From: Rhodoplanes sp. Z2-YC6860
GTDB lineage: Bacteria > Pseudomonadota > Alphaproteobacteria > Rhizobiales > Xanthobacteraceae
NCBI RefSeq assembly: GCF_001579845.1
Contig: NZ_CP007440.1
Coordinates: 6,222,029-6,286,028 of the forward strand
Reading direction: 5' to 3'
DNA: 64,000 nucleotides
Numbering within the stretch: the stretch's first letter is position 1; each line of letters opens with the position of its first letter. Shown here piece by piece: positions 1 through 8,819 of the stretch. A program made the translations under genes and the position numbers. Under the pieces are notes generated by a model, which did not search any database, was not told the origin of the DNA, and worked only from the letters and a program-made list of their open reading frames with translations.

Positions 1-24
1 GCATTCACCCGGCGCATGAAAGCC

Positions 25-53
25 CCCTGTCGTGAAATGGCACCACGACAGGG
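25..53. terminator. Perfect 10-bp hairpin at left edge
   Basis: CCCTGTCGTG (25-34) and CACGACAGGG (44-53) are perfect inverted arms around a 9-nt loop. No T-tract follows, so it may end a gene lying left of the window or simply be a structured intergenic element. The rest of 1-297 holds no gene I can support; it contains the family D palindrome described separately. Confidence 0.45.
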
Positions 54-130
54 TAGCGCGTCTGAGTTGCAGCCGATACAGGCTGGAGCGCGATTCAGTG
101 GAGATGAAGCGGTTGCAGCGCAGGCAGTGA

Positions 131-239
131 ACTCCCTCTCCCGTGGGGAGAGGGTTGGGGTGAGGGTGTACGGACTATCGATAGACCGTACACCCTCACC
201 CGCCGCGCTTCGCGCGTCGACCTCTCCCCACGGGAGAGG
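131..239. repeat. Intergenic palindrome, family D (copy 1)
   Basis: Long inverted repeat whose outer arms are CTCTCCCGTGGGGAGAGG-like and whose inner part contains the palindrome GTACGG..CTATCGATAG..CCGTAC. The same CTATCGATAG core between CTCTCCCC/GGGGAGAG arms recurs at 15330-15474, and a related arm pair at 31731-31830. It sits downstream of the leftward ligJ gene, where such elements commonly end transcripts. Confidence 0.75.
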
Positions 240-297
240 TGAAGAGCGCAAGTGGCGAGAGTCGATTTCAGTCTCGCTGTTTATTCAGTCTCGCTGT

Positions 298-1326
298 TTA
301 CGCCGCCTGCTTGGCGATCTGAGCCTTCAGCCGGCCGTAGACCTTGTAGGCATTGCCTTCGAAGATCTTCGCCTTGTCAGCATCCGACAGCGCGGCCTTG
401 TCGACGTAGCGCTTGGTGTCGTCGAAGCCGAAGCCGGTGCGTGGGTCGTTGCCCTTGACGGCGCCGACCATCTCCGAGGCGAACAGGATATTGTCGACCG
501 GCACCACCTTGGTGAGCAGGTCGATGCCCGGCTGATGATAGACGCAGGTGTCGAAGAAGATGTTGTTGCCCATGATCTCGGCAAGCTCGGGCTTGCCGTT
601 GTTGAGGGCGATGCCGCGGAAGCGGCCCCAGTGGAACGGCACCGCGCCGCCGCCGTGCGGGATGATGAACTTCAGCTTCGGGAACTGCTTGAACAGGTCC
701 GACAGGATGACCTGCATGAACACCGCGGTGTCGGCGTTCAGGTAATACGAGCCGGTGGTGTGCATCGCCGGATTGCAGCAGCCCGAGACGTGGATCATGC
801 ACGGGCAGTCCAGCTCGATCATCTTCTCGTAGACCGGGAACCACGACTTATCGGTCATCGGCGGCGAATTGAAATAGCCGCCGGACGGATCGGGATTCAG
901 GTTGCAGCCGACGAAGCCCATCTTCACACAGCGCTCGAGCTCGGCAACAACCCCCTTCGGGTCGACGCCGGGCGACTGCGGCAGCTGGCAGACGCCAATG
1001 AAATTCTTGGGATAGAGGCTGACCACCCGAGCGATCAGGTCATTGCAGATCTGCGACCATTCGATCGAAACGCTCTCGTCGCCGATGTGGTGGCCCATGC
1101 CCGAGGCGCGCGGTGAGAAGATCGTGAGGTCGGTGCCGCGGTCCTTCTGCAGCTTGAGCTGGTTCTGCTCGATACTTTCCCTGATCTCGTCGTCGGACAT
1201 CTTGAGCTGCGCCCGCGCCGGCATCCTGCTCTTGTCCTTGGCGTTGGCAGCCTCGGTCTGCTCCTTGCGGAAGCGGTGCAGGTCCTTCGGCTCGGTCGTG
1301 TAATGGCCGTGGCAGTCGATGATCAT
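298..1326 (-). CDS. ligJ: 4-oxalomesaconate hydratase (LigJ-type amidohydrolase)
   Basis: A 342-residue cytoplasmic metal-dependent amidohydrolase-fold protein. It starts MIIDCHGHYTTEP, with the HxH metal motif (HGH, residues 6-8), and carries the LigJ-typical stretches GTDLTIFSPRASGMGHHIG, VCQLPQSPGV, NLNPDPSGGY, MIHVSGCCNPA and FIIPHGGGAVPFHWGR. LigJ hydrates 4-oxalomesaconate in the protocatechuate 4,5-cleavage route, giving 4-carboxy-4-hydroxy-2-oxoadipate. The reading frame extends 38 codons upstream, but the family begins at MIIDCHGH, so 1326 is chosen as start. It is divergent from the aldolase operon at 1443. No ring-cleaving dioxygenase or LigC/LigI is seen nearby, so the in vivo substrate may be an analogue. 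Assignment to the family is strong. Confidence 0.88.
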   Translation of the reverse strand: MIIDCHGHYTTEPKDLHRFRKEQTEAANAKDKSRMPARAQLKMSDDEIRESIEQNQLKLQKDRGTDLTIFSPRASGMGHHIGDESVSIEWSQICNDLIARVVSLYPKNFIGVCQLPQSPGVDPKGVVAELERCVKMGFVGCNLNPDPSGGYFNSPPMTDKSWFPVYEKMIELDCPCMIHVSGCCNPAMHTTGSYYLNADTAVFMQVILSDLFKQFPKLKFIIPHGGGAVPFHWGRFRGIALNNGKPELAEIMGNNIFFDTCVYHQPGIDLLTKVVPVDNILFASEMVGAVKGNDPRTGFGFDDTKRYVDKAALSDADKAKIFEGNAYKVYGRLKAQIAKQAA

Positions 1327-1442
1327 GGATTTCCCGAGGTCTTGTGGTTTGTGTCGGCCGGATGCTACGGCCCGCGGCGGCATTGTCAAACCCGCCGAGG
1401 CATCTGATAGGATGCCGCCCGAATTCAAGGAGACTTCCAAAA

Positions 1443-2303
1443 ATGGCCGATTTGCCGCGTCTTAATAACGTCATCCGCGCCCTCGAAGCGGGCCAGCATG
1501 CGCTGACCTGTTTCGCCCCCGCCCACACTGACTCCGCGATCGCGATGAGCGCCTCGAAATACGACGGCTGCGTGTTCGAGATGGAGCACAACCCCTGGGA
1601 CAGCGGCCGGCTGCGCGACTGCCTGCAATACATGCTCAACCGCGCCCAGATCGCCAAGGCGGGCCTGGTCCCACCGGTGACGCCGATGGTCCGTATTCCG
1701 GTCAACGGCGTGGAGATGGCGCAATGGCAGGCCAAGCAGGCGCTGGACAGCGGCTGCTACGGTATCGTGTTCCCGCACATCTCGACCGTCGAAGAAGCCG
1801 CCAACGCGGTCGGCGCCTGCCGGTATCCGCGGATGAAGAACGCGCCGCTTTATGAGCCGGTCGGCATCCGCGGCGACGGACCGACCGCGGCCGCCCGCTA
1901 CTGGGGCTTGAGCCAGCAGGACTACTACAAGAAGGCCGACGTCTGGCCGCTCAACCCCGAAGGTGAGATTTTCTGCATCATTCAGATCGAGGACACCAAG
2001 GGCGTCGAGAACCTCGACGACATGCTGAAGAACGTGCCGGGCATCGGCGCCATTCTGATCGGCGAAGGCGATCTGTCCCAAGAGCTCGGCTATCCGCGCC
2101 AGTACGAGCACAAGGTCGTGCTGGAGTGGATGAAGCGCATCGTCGACACCTGCAAGAAGCACAATGTCGTGGTCGGCCATCCGCACGTCGAGACCGGCAA
2201 TGCCGAGCGCATCATCAAGGAAGGTTACCGCTTCCTGATGATGGCGCCGGTGCAGAGCTACGGACACTTCGCGTCGGCGCAGAAGCTCACCGGCCGCAGC
2301 TAA
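1443..2303 (+). CDS. HpcH/HpaI-family aldolase
   Basis: A 286-residue class II pyruvate-type aldolase (HpcH/HpaI, citrate-lyase beta fold). Recognisable parts are YDGCVFEMEHNPWD (family DWEH-like acid/His motif), PHISTVEEAANAV, IRGDGPTAAARYWG, FCIIQIEDTKGVENLDD with the metal-binding Glu/Asp, and ILIGEGDLSQELGYP. The family cleaves 2-oxo-4-hydroxy acids to pyruvate or oxaloacetate plus an aldehyde or oxo acid. Start 1443 has the good ribosome site AAGGAGA at 1427-1433. It faces away from the LigJ gene; a hydratase next to an aldolase fits the last two steps of a meta-cleavage pathway (inference). The next gene starts 6 bases after its stop, so translation is probably coupled. Confidence 0.85.
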   Translation: MADLPRLNNVIRALEAGQHALTCFAPAHTDSAIAMSASKYDGCVFEMEHNPWDSGRLRDCLQYMLNRAQIAKAGLVPPVTPMVRIPVNGVEMAQWQAKQALDSGCYGIVFPHISTVEEAANAVGACRYPRMKNAPLYEPVGIRGDGPTAAARYWGLSQQDYYKKADVWPLNPEGEIFCIIQIEDTKGVENLDDMLKNVPGIGAILIGEGDLSQELGYPRQYEHKVVLEWMKRIVDTCKKHNVVVGHPHVETGNAERIIKEGYRFLMMAPVQSYGHFASAQKLTGRS

Positions 2304-2309
2304 GCCGTC

Positions 2310-3200
2310 ATGGCCACCAGGATCGGTCTGGTCGGACTGGGCCGCATGGGCCGCGCCATCCAGGCGCGGCTCAAGGATTCCGGCTTCGATGTCATCGGCT
2401 GGGATCGCGACGCGGTCGCGATGAAGGCCGCGGCCGGCAATGGCATGGAGGTGGCGGCGCATCCACGCGCTGTCGCCGATGGCTCCGACGGCACGGTGAT
2501 CTCGATCATCACCGAGGACAGCGGCGTCAAGACCATCTTCCGCGGCGCGGACGGATTCCTGTCGGGTGACGTGCGCGGCAAGCTGTTCATCGAAATGAGC
2601 ACGCTGCAGCCGATGACCGGGCGCGAACTCGCGCCGCTGGTGACAGCTGCTGGTGCGCGGCTGATCGACTCACCGGTGCTCGGCACCATCCCGTCGGTGC
2701 GCGACGGCAAGCTCTTTGCGCTGGTCGGCGGCAAGGGCGAAGACCTCGACGCCGCCCGCTCGGTGTTGGAAAAGCTCACCCGCAAGATCACCCACATGGG
2801 CCCGAACGGCTCGGGTTATGCGATGAAGCTTGCGGTCAATCTCGGACTCGCGGCCTTCATCCAGGCGACGGCGGAATCGCTGGCGCTCGGCGAGCGCGAG
2901 GGCCTGTCGCTTCACCAGATGCTCGATGTGCTCGGCGAAGCGCCGACCGCAAACGGCTGGTTCGCCGCGAAGAAAAGCCTGCTCGCCGGCGAACCGGCCG
3001 ACATCACGCTCGACCTGAAGACGCTGCGCAAGGACATCATGTCGGCGGTCGCGGCCGGCGCCGCCGGCGGCACCGGCATGCCGCTCTCCTCCGGCGTGCT
3101 GGCGACGCTGTCGGCCGCGGTGGCCCAGGGCTGGGGCGACAAGGACATCGGCGAGCTCGCAAAATTCTTCCGCGAGCACATGGGCCAGAAATTCAGCTAA
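2310..3200 (+). CDS. 3-hydroxyisobutyrate dehydrogenase-family NAD(P) oxidoreductase
   Basis: A 296-residue beta-hydroxyacid dehydrogenase. The Rossmann motif is GLVGLGRMGRAI near the N-terminus. The substrate motif is DSPVLGTIPSVRDGKL (family D-x-P-V-x-G), and the catalytic-Lys helix lies around GSGYAMKLAVNLGL. The length is normal for the family, which also includes tartronate semialdehyde and glyoxylate/succinic-semialdehyde reductases; the substrate here is unknown. It follows the aldolase gene by 6 bases and is presumably co-transcribed, perhaps handling the aldehyde or 2-oxo acid released by the aldolase (inference). Confidence 0.87.
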   Translation: MATRIGLVGLGRMGRAIQARLKDSGFDVIGWDRDAVAMKAAAGNGMEVAAHPRAVADGSDGTVISIITEDSGVKTIFRGADGFLSGDVRGKLFIEMSTLQPMTGRELAPLVTAAGARLIDSPVLGTIPSVRDGKLFALVGGKGEDLDAARSVLEKLTRKITHMGPNGSGYAMKLAVNLGLAAFIQATAESLALGEREGLSLHQMLDVLGEAPTANGWFAAKKSLLAGEPADITLDLKTLRKDIMSAVAAGAAGGTGMPLSSGVLATLSAAVAQGWGDKDIGELAKFFREHMGQKFS

Positions 3201-3255
3201 GCTGAGCGTTGCCGCCGGGCATCGACGTTGGAATTCAATCTGGAGACAGCACGCA

Positions 3256-3681
3256 ATGGCGTTGAGCGACACCATCAAGAAACTGATCACCAATGCCTGG
3301 GACGATGGCTATCCGTGTCTCGTCGCGACCGCCGGCAAGGACGGCCCGAACATCAGCGTCAAAGGCAGCATGGTGGTCTACGACGACCAGCACCTCGCCT
3401 ATTGGGAGCGCTCCAAGAAGAAGGCGCTGGAAAACCTCGCGAGCGACCGCCGCGTCATGGTCATGTATTCGAACTTCAAGGCGCAGCACGACAAGGTGCT
3501 GGACTCAGGATTCCTGCGCTTCTGGGGCACGGCCGAGCTGCACGAATCCGGTCCAGTGCATGATGCGATCTTCGCCAAGCTGAAGAAACGCGAGCAGGAG
3601 CATGTCGGCGCCGACACCGGCATCGGCATCCTGGTCAAGATCAACCGCGCCGCCGATCTCCGCGGCAATCCGATCATGTGA
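3256..3681 (+). CDS. Pyridoxamine 5'-phosphate oxidase-fold (PPOX) protein
   Basis: A 141-residue split-barrel flavin-binding protein of the PPOX family. Visible features are an N-terminal helix, then YPCLVATAGKDGPNISVKGS (a strand pair usual in general-stress FMN-binding proteins), HLAYWERSKKKALENL and a short C-terminal beta segment. The ribosome site GGAGA at about 3241-3245 supports the start at 3256. Members reduce or bind FMN, F420 or haem, and the exact cofactor cannot be read here. It is third in an operon with aldolase, dehydrogenase and isochorismatase-like genes, with only 9 bases to the next gene. Confidence 0.8.
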   Translation: MALSDTIKKLITNAWDDGYPCLVATAGKDGPNISVKGSMVVYDDQHLAYWERSKKKALENLASDRRVMVMYSNFKAQHDKVLDSGFLRFWGTAELHESGPVHDAIFAKLKKREQEHVGADTGIGILVKINRAADLRGNPIM

Positions 3682-3690
3682 GGTGACACC

Positions 3691-4338
3691 ATGACCAGCG
3701 GCAAGGACGACGAAGAGCTTTTCCGGCAGCGCGGCTTCGGCATCAAGATCGGCTTCGGCGAGCGGCCGGCGCTGATCCTCATCGACATGCTCAAGGGCTT
3801 CACCGATTCATCGATGCCGCTCGGCGCCAACCTCGACAGCCAGATCGAGGCGCAGAAGCCGATGCTCGAGGTCGCGCACCAGCGCGGCATCCCGGTGATC
3901 TTCTCGACCGTGATCTACGACGAGCAGGACATGAAGGATGCCGGGCTCTGGGGCATCAAGATGAAAGGCTCGCTGACGCTGAAGGCCGGCACCGAGGCCG
4001 TGAAGATCGATCCGCGGCTCGACATGCGGTCGAGCGACAGCCTGCTGGTGAAGAAATATGCCTCGTGCTTCTTCGGCACCGACCTCGTGCCGCGGCTCCT
4101 CAACCAGCGCGTCGACACGCTGATCATCACCGGCTGCACCACCTCGGGCTGCGTCCGCGCCACGGCGGTCGACGCAGTGCAGAACGGCTTCCGGCCGATG
4201 GTGGTGCGCGAGGCAGTCGGCGACCGCTCGAAGGCGGCGCACGACCAGAGCCTGTTCGACCTGAACGCGAAGTACGCGGACGTCGTCGGGCTCGACGAGA
4301 CGCTGCAGTACATGAAGACGGTGGGGCATAACAGATAG
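3691..4338 (+). CDS. Isochorismatase-family cysteine hydrolase
   Basis: A 215-residue isochorismatase/N-carbamoylsarcosine-amidase-like hydrolase. The expected Asp-Lys-Cys triad can be placed: Asp in ALILIDMLKGF, Lys in SLLVKKYASCFFGTDL, and the nucleophilic Cys in TLIITGCTTSGCVRATAVDA. Members hydrolyse amides or vinyl ethers (nicotinamide, ureidoacrylate, N-carbamoyl amino acids); the substrate is unknown. Ribosome site GAGGTG lies just before the ATG. It is the last gene of the 1443-4338 operon and is followed by a palindrome with terminator potential. Confidence 0.87.
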   Translation: MTSGKDDEELFRQRGFGIKIGFGERPALILIDMLKGFTDSSMPLGANLDSQIEAQKPMLEVAHQRGIPVIFSTVIYDEQDMKDAGLWGIKMKGSLTLKAGTEAVKIDPRLDMRSSDSLLVKKYASCFFGTDLVPRLLNQRVDTLIITGCTTSGCVRATAVDAVQNGFRPMVVREAVGDRSKAAHDQSLFDLNAKYADVVGLDETLQYMKTVGHNR

Positions 4339-4389
4339 AGTTCGTCTGCCGTTGCCAACCATTAAACACAGGCTGCTCCACACAACCGG

Positions 4390-4501
4390 TGTCACCCCCG
4401 GGCTTGACCCGGGGGTCCATGAGGGCGTGCAGCAATCTCAGATCGTAAGAGTGATCGTCGCGGAAGCGACGTATGGATTGCCGGGTCAAGCCCGGCAATG
4501 A
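4390..4501. repeat. Intergenic palindrome, family E
   Basis: Two smaller palindromes lie between convergent genes: CCCCCGGGCTTGACCCGGGGG near 4395-4415 and TTGCCGGGTCAAGCCCGGCAA near 4478-4498. The arms also pair with each other across the region. No coding sense is visible. It lies between the isochorismatase-like and GMC genes and could end both transcripts. Confidence 0.65.
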
Positions 4502-4563
4502 CAGCGGAGCAAGAGGCGAAGGCTGCGCGACACTTTCGTTCTCCTCCACTGCTTCGCTCTGCC

Positions 4564-6255
4564 TCACGCCACCATCCCCGCCGCAATCTTCTCCGCCACC
4601 ATGATCGTCGGAATGTTCGTATTGGCGCGCGGCACCGTCGGCATGATCGACGCATCGACCACCCGCAGGCCCTCGAAGCCGCGCACGCGCCCAACATTGT
4701 CGACCACCGCGTCGGGATCGTTCGCCGCGCCCATCTTGCAGGTGCCGGCGACGTGGAACATGCCGGCGACGTTCTCGCGGATATGCTCGGCCAGTGCCGC
4801 GTCATCCTTCACCAGCTCGACGAGATCGACCTTGCGGTCGGCGAGCGTCGCGAACACCGGCCCGGCCATGGCGGGCATCACGTCGGTCAGCCACGCGATG
4901 GTCTGCGCCTTGAACGCGTTCGAGCCGCTCCGGCGGTTGAGCTGGCGCAGCCGGTCGGTGAACTTCACCGGGAAGGTGATCGCCGTCATGTCCTGCACGG
5001 TGCGATAGCGCATCATCTCCACCGCGAGCCTGAATCCCAGCATCAGCCGCTTCAGATCGGCCTCGTGGCCGGCGAAGTTCATCTCGACCTGCGGCTCGCG
5101 ATGCGGATCGGTCGAGCGCAGCGCCACGCGGCCGCGGCCGAGCGGCTTCCACAGCGACGGCGCGAGGTTCGCGATCCGCGTGCCGAGCGCGCTCCACGAG
5201 GTCTTGCTCTGCACGTTGATGTACATGTCGGTGCGCGGGCAGCCGGCAACCCCTGACGAGAAGCGCAGCACCGTCGCCGAATGGGTGCGCAGCGACGGTG
5301 CCTGCCGAGCTTCGGGCTTCAGATGAAACCCGATGAAGAGCAGCGAATGGTTGGACAGATTCGCGCCGACGCCGGGCAGATCGCCGCGCACCGCGATGTC
5401 GTGCTCGCGCAGATGCGCGGCGGGGCCGATGCCGTTTCGCATCAGAAATGCCGACGAATGGATACCGCCGAGGCTGACGACGATCTCCTTGCCGCTGAAC
5501 TGCCGCGTCTCACCGCCGATCTCCGCGGTAACGCCGGTCGCCTTGCGGCCGTCGAACATGAGTCCGGTCGCCGTCGCGCCGGAGATCACCGTGAGATTGG
5601 GCCGCGCACGCACGCTGGCGTCGAGATAGCAGATCGCAGCCGAGGCGCGCTTCTCCGGCCAGTTGCTGATCGGCACGCAGCCGTAGCCGTCGCGGAAGTC
5701 GGCGTTCATGTCGTTGACGGTCGGATATTGCCGCTCGGCGGCGAAGCCCTCCAACGCCTTCGACAACGGCGGCCATTGATCCTTCGGAATCCGTCGCACC
5801 GGCACCGGACCGTCGCCGCCGTGCAGCCCGCTGTCGTAGTCGAAATCCTTCTCGAGCTTCTTGAAGAACGGCAGCACGTCGTCCCAGCCCCAGCCGGACG
5901 CGCCAAGCTCGACCCATTCGGCGTAGTCGTCGGGCGTGCCGCGCAGCGCCACCATGCCCATCACCGACGAGCCGCCGCCCATGATGCGGCCCTGCGAATA
6001 GCCGGTGAGCGGCGAGTTGCTGGCAAGCCGCCAGTGCACCTTCAGCTCGGGCCAGAAGTAGGCCGGGTTGTAGTACGACGTCGGATAGGTATCGAGAACA
6101 TCAGCAGGCTCGCCGCCGGGTGGCGTGTCGACGCCCGCTTCCAGCAGCAGCACCTTGTGCCCGGAGCGCGCCGACAGCCGGTTTGCCAGCACGCAGCCCG
6201 CTGCGCCGCCGCCAACGATGATGGTGTCGTAGCTCTCGCCGGACGTCTGGCTCAT
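4564..6255 (-). CDS. GMC-family FAD oxidoreductase (choline/alcohol dehydrogenase type)
   Basis: A 563-residue glucose-methanol-choline oxidoreductase. The FAD-binding motif is at the N-terminus (YDTIIVGGGAAGCVLANRLS), the first GMC signature at GRIMGGGSSVMGMVALRG, the second at VSLGGIHSSAFLMRNGIG, and the C-terminal catalytic region at GMFHVAGTCKMG followed by LRVVDASIMPTVPRANTN. The length is standard. The frame extends 19 codons upstream but MSQTSGESYDTIIVGGG is the likely start (6255). The family oxidises primary alcohols, including polyethylene glycol and choline. It is upstream of, and co-directional with, nothing obvious; the next leftward gene ends 85 bases further right. Confidence 0.88.
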   Translation of the reverse strand: MSQTSGESYDTIIVGGGAAGCVLANRLSARSGHKVLLLEAGVDTPPGGEPADVLDTYPTSYYNPAYFWPELKVHWRLASNSPLTGYSQGRIMGGGSSVMGMVALRGTPDDYAEWVELGASGWGWDDVLPFFKKLEKDFDYDSGLHGGDGPVPVRRIPKDQWPPLSKALEGFAAERQYPTVNDMNADFRDGYGCVPISNWPEKRASAAICYLDASVRARPNLTVISGATATGLMFDGRKATGVTAEIGGETRQFSGKEIVVSLGGIHSSAFLMRNGIGPAAHLREHDIAVRGDLPGVGANLSNHSLLFIGFHLKPEARQAPSLRTHSATVLRFSSGVAGCPRTDMYINVQSKTSWSALGTRIANLAPSLWKPLGRGRVALRSTDPHREPQVEMNFAGHEADLKRLMLGFRLAVEMMRYRTVQDMTAITFPVKFTDRLRQLNRRSGSNAFKAQTIAWLTDVMPAMAGPVFATLADRKVDLVELVKDDAALAEHIRENVAGMFHVAGTCKMGAANDPDAVVDNVGRVRGFEGLRVVDASIMPTVPRANTNIPTIMVAEKIAAGMVA

Positions 6256-6340
6256 TGCGGCCGCCCTCTCCCGAACGGCCGCGTGGTCCGGCCCTGACCA
6301 CGATTGAAGCACGACGGCGGCGAACGGGCCAAGGGCTCGG

Positions 6341-7327
6341 CTACTCGGTCTTGATGCCGGAGTCCTTGATCACCTTGGCCCATTTGTCGAACTCGGTCCT
6401 GGCGTGCCGGGCGAACTCCTCCGGCGTGCTTGCGACCGGCTCGAAGCCCAGCACGGCGAGGCGCTCCAGCACCTCCGGACGCTTCACCGCTTCGACGATC
6501 TCGCGATGAACGTAGTCGATGACACTCTTCGGTGTGCCGGCCGGCACGATGATGCCCTGCCAGTTGTCGCCGACGACGGCCGGGTAGCCCGCCTCCGTGG
6601 TGGTCGGCACGTCAGGCAGCGACGACGAGCGCTTGAGGCTCGTCACCGCGAGCCCGCGAAGCTTGCCTTCGATCACCTGCTGCGCCGCGGGTGATGGCGA
6701 AGCAAAGCAGATCTGCGTGTGGCCGCCAACCGTCGAGCCAACCGCCTCGCCCGCACTGTTATAAGGCACATGCACGAGATCGAGGCCGAGCGACAGCTTG
6801 AACACCTGGCCGACCAGATGCCCCGGCGTGCCGGTGCCCGGCGAGGAGTAGGTGTATTTGCCGGGATTGCTCTTGATAAGCTCGACCAGCTCTTTCAGCG
6901 TCCGCGCCTCGACCTTCGGATGCGTCGCAATCACCAGCGTGGTGAGCACGGCGAGCGACACCGTGTCGAAATCCTTCTCGAACCGGTACGGCACGTCGCG
7001 GATCAGCGTGGGATTGACCACGTAGCTCGGATTGACCATCAGCAGCGTGTAGCCGTCGGGCGGCGTCTTGGCGAGGCGGCCCATGGCGATGTTGCCCCCG
7101 CCGCCGCCGACGTTCTCGATGAAGAACTGCTTGCCGGTGCGGTCGGCGATCTTCTGCACGAGAAGCCGCGTGACCACGTCGGTCGGTCCGCCCGGCGCGT
7201 AAGGCACGACCACACGCACCGCGTGGTCGGGGTAGCTCTGCGCAGCCGCGACGCGCGGCAGCATCGGCGAAGCGGCGGCCGCAGTGGCCAGGCGGAGAAA
7301 GCGGCGGCGTTGAAGCGTCATGCTCAT
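6341..7327 (-). CDS. Bug/TctC-family periplasmic solute receptor
   Basis: A 328-residue tripartite tricarboxylate receptor protein. It has a Tat-like signal (LQRRRFLRLATAAAASPMLPRVAAAQ) and the family marks VRVVVPYAPGGPTDVVTRLL, IENVGGGGGNIAMGRLAKTPPDGYTLL and YTYSSPGTGTPGHL. It binds carboxylates or similar solutes in the periplasm. Two candidate ATGs lie at 7327 and 7321; GGAGAGG sits upstream. It starts directly after the stop of the LLM monooxygenase gene, so the receptor and enzyme form one operon. No TctA/TctB membrane partners are in the window. Confidence 0.9.
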   Translation of the reverse strand: MSMTLQRRRFLRLATAAAASPMLPRVAAAQSYPDHAVRVVVPYAPGGPTDVVTRLLVQKIADRTGKQFFIENVGGGGGNIAMGRLAKTPPDGYTLLMVNPSYVVNPTLIRDVPYRFEKDFDTVSLAVLTTLVIATHPKVEARTLKELVELIKSNPGKYTYSSPGTGTPGHLVGQVFKLSLGLDLVHVPYNSAGEAVGSTVGGHTQICFASPSPAAQQVIEGKLRGLAVTSLKRSSSLPDVPTTTEAGYPAVVGDNWQGIIVPAGTPKSVIDYVHREIVEAVKRPEVLERLAVLGFEPVASTPEEFARHARTEFDKWAKVIKDSGIKTE

Positions 7328-7328
7328 C

Positions 7329-8654
7329 TCACCTCTCCATCCGCACAGCCGGACGCGCGAGCCCCAGATGCGAGCGCAGCGTGTCGCCTTCATACGCGGT
7401 GCGGAACAAGCCGCGCTTCTGCAGGATCGGCACGACTTCGGCGATGAACACGTCGAGCATTTCGGGCAGCACCGGCGGCATCAGGTTGAAGCCATCCGAC
7501 ACGCCCCCTTTCACCCATTCTTCCATCACATCGGCCACCTGCTCGGGCGTGCCTTCCAGGGTGAAATGCCCGCGGGCGCCGGCAAGCTTCGCCAGCAATT
7601 GCCGCAGCGTCGGCTTGTGCTCCCTGACAAATCCAACAATCACCTCGGTGCGGCTGCGCGAGGCCTCGTTCAATTTCGGATCGGGGAAGTCTTCCGGGCT
7701 GAGCGGCTTGTCGAGCGGCAGATGCGAAAAATCGTGGCCGCCAAAGCGCAACGACATGCGGTTGCGGCCGACCTCCGGATCGGACAATTCGTTGAGCTCG
7801 TCGGAGAAGCGCTTCGCCTCGGCCTCGGTCGAGCCGATGATCGGGCTGAAGCCCGGCAGCACCAGGACCTGCGAAGGATCGCGGCCCTCTTCCTTCAGCA
7901 GATTCTTGATGTCGTCGTAGAACGCCTTCGCGGTCGATTTCTCCAGATGCGCCGTGAAGATCGCCTCGGCATGGCGCGCGGCGAAACGCTTGCCGGTGTC
8001 GGAGGAGCCGGCCTGCACGAACACCGGGCGCCCCTGTGGCGAGCGCGGCAGGTTCAGCGGCCCCTTCACCTTGTAGAATTTGCCAGCGTGCTCGATCGGC
8101 TTCACGCCCTTCGGATCGGCGTAGCGGCCGCCCGCGCGATCGTCGAGCACCGCGTCGTCGGTCCAGCTGTCCCACAGCCCCTTCACCACCGACATGTATT
8201 CTTCAGCGCGCTCATAGCGGTCGGCGTGGCTCACCTCGCCGATGCCGCCGAAGTTGCTGCCGGCCTGGGGCGACCAGGTGGTGACGATGTTCCAGCCGAT
8301 GCGGCCGCGGCTGATGTGGTCGAGCGAAGAGAACTGCCGCGCCAGATTGTACGCCTCGGTGTAGGTGGTCGACGCCGTGGCAATCAGGCCGATGCGCTTC
8401 GTCGCCATTGCAAGCGCGGCGAGCGTCGTGATCGGCTCGAGCCAGTTGAACGGCGTGGTCTGCACGTCGTTCCAAAGCCCGAGCACGTCGGCGAGAAAGA
8501 TCGAGTCGAACAGGCCGGCCTCGGCCTTCTGCGTCATCTCGACGGTGTACTGGATATCGGTGAGCGGCAGCGGCGACGACTTCGGGTGCCGCCACGCGGC
8601 CTCGTGATGACCGCGGCTCTGGATGAAGAGGTTGAGATGCATCGGGCGCGTCAT
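7329..8654 (-). CDS. LLM-class FMN-dependent monooxygenase (NtaA/SnaA/DszA group)
   Basis: A 441-residue luciferase-like monooxygenase of the nitrilotriacetate/dibenzothiophene-sulfone group. The protein starts MTRPMHLNLFIQSRGHHEAA and shows GLFDSIFLADVLGLW, GLIATASTTYTEAYNLARQF, DHISRGRIGWNIVTTW, FVQAGSSDTGKRFAARHAEAIF and the C-terminal GTPEQVADVMEEWVKGG. These enzymes need FMNH2 from a separate reductase and oxidise C-N or C-S compounds. The frame runs 41 codons further upstream, but 8654 fits the family. It is the first gene of an operon with the Bug receptor and is divergent from another Bug gene (8820). Confidence 0.88.
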   Translation of the reverse strand: MTRPMHLNLFIQSRGHHEAAWRHPKSSPLPLTDIQYTVEMTQKAEAGLFDSIFLADVLGLWNDVQTTPFNWLEPITTLAALAMATKRIGLIATASTTYTEAYNLARQFSSLDHISRGRIGWNIVTTWSPQAGSNFGGIGEVSHADRYERAEEYMSVVKGLWDSWTDDAVLDDRAGGRYADPKGVKPIEHAGKFYKVKGPLNLPRSPQGRPVFVQAGSSDTGKRFAARHAEAIFTAHLEKSTAKAFYDDIKNLLKEEGRDPSQVLVLPGFSPIIGSTEAEAKRFSDELNELSDPEVGRNRMSLRFGGHDFSHLPLDKPLSPEDFPDPKLNEASRSRTEVIVGFVREHKPTLRQLLAKLAGARGHFTLEGTPEQVADVMEEWVKGGVSDGFNLMPPVLPEMLDVFIAEVVPILQKRGLFRTAYEGDTLRSHLGLARPAVRMER

Positions 8655-8819
8655 GCCGCACCGCCGTACAAACCCACAAACGTCCGCTGTGTCATGTTCG
8701 CCCCGGCCTGAGGATACCGCATCGTATGAAGAGCCTCGGGCCGCGTCCACGGTGACGGCGACAATTTCGGCTGCCATACTCGCGGAAAATCAAAAGCTAC
8801 AAAATTCTGGGAGGATGGA

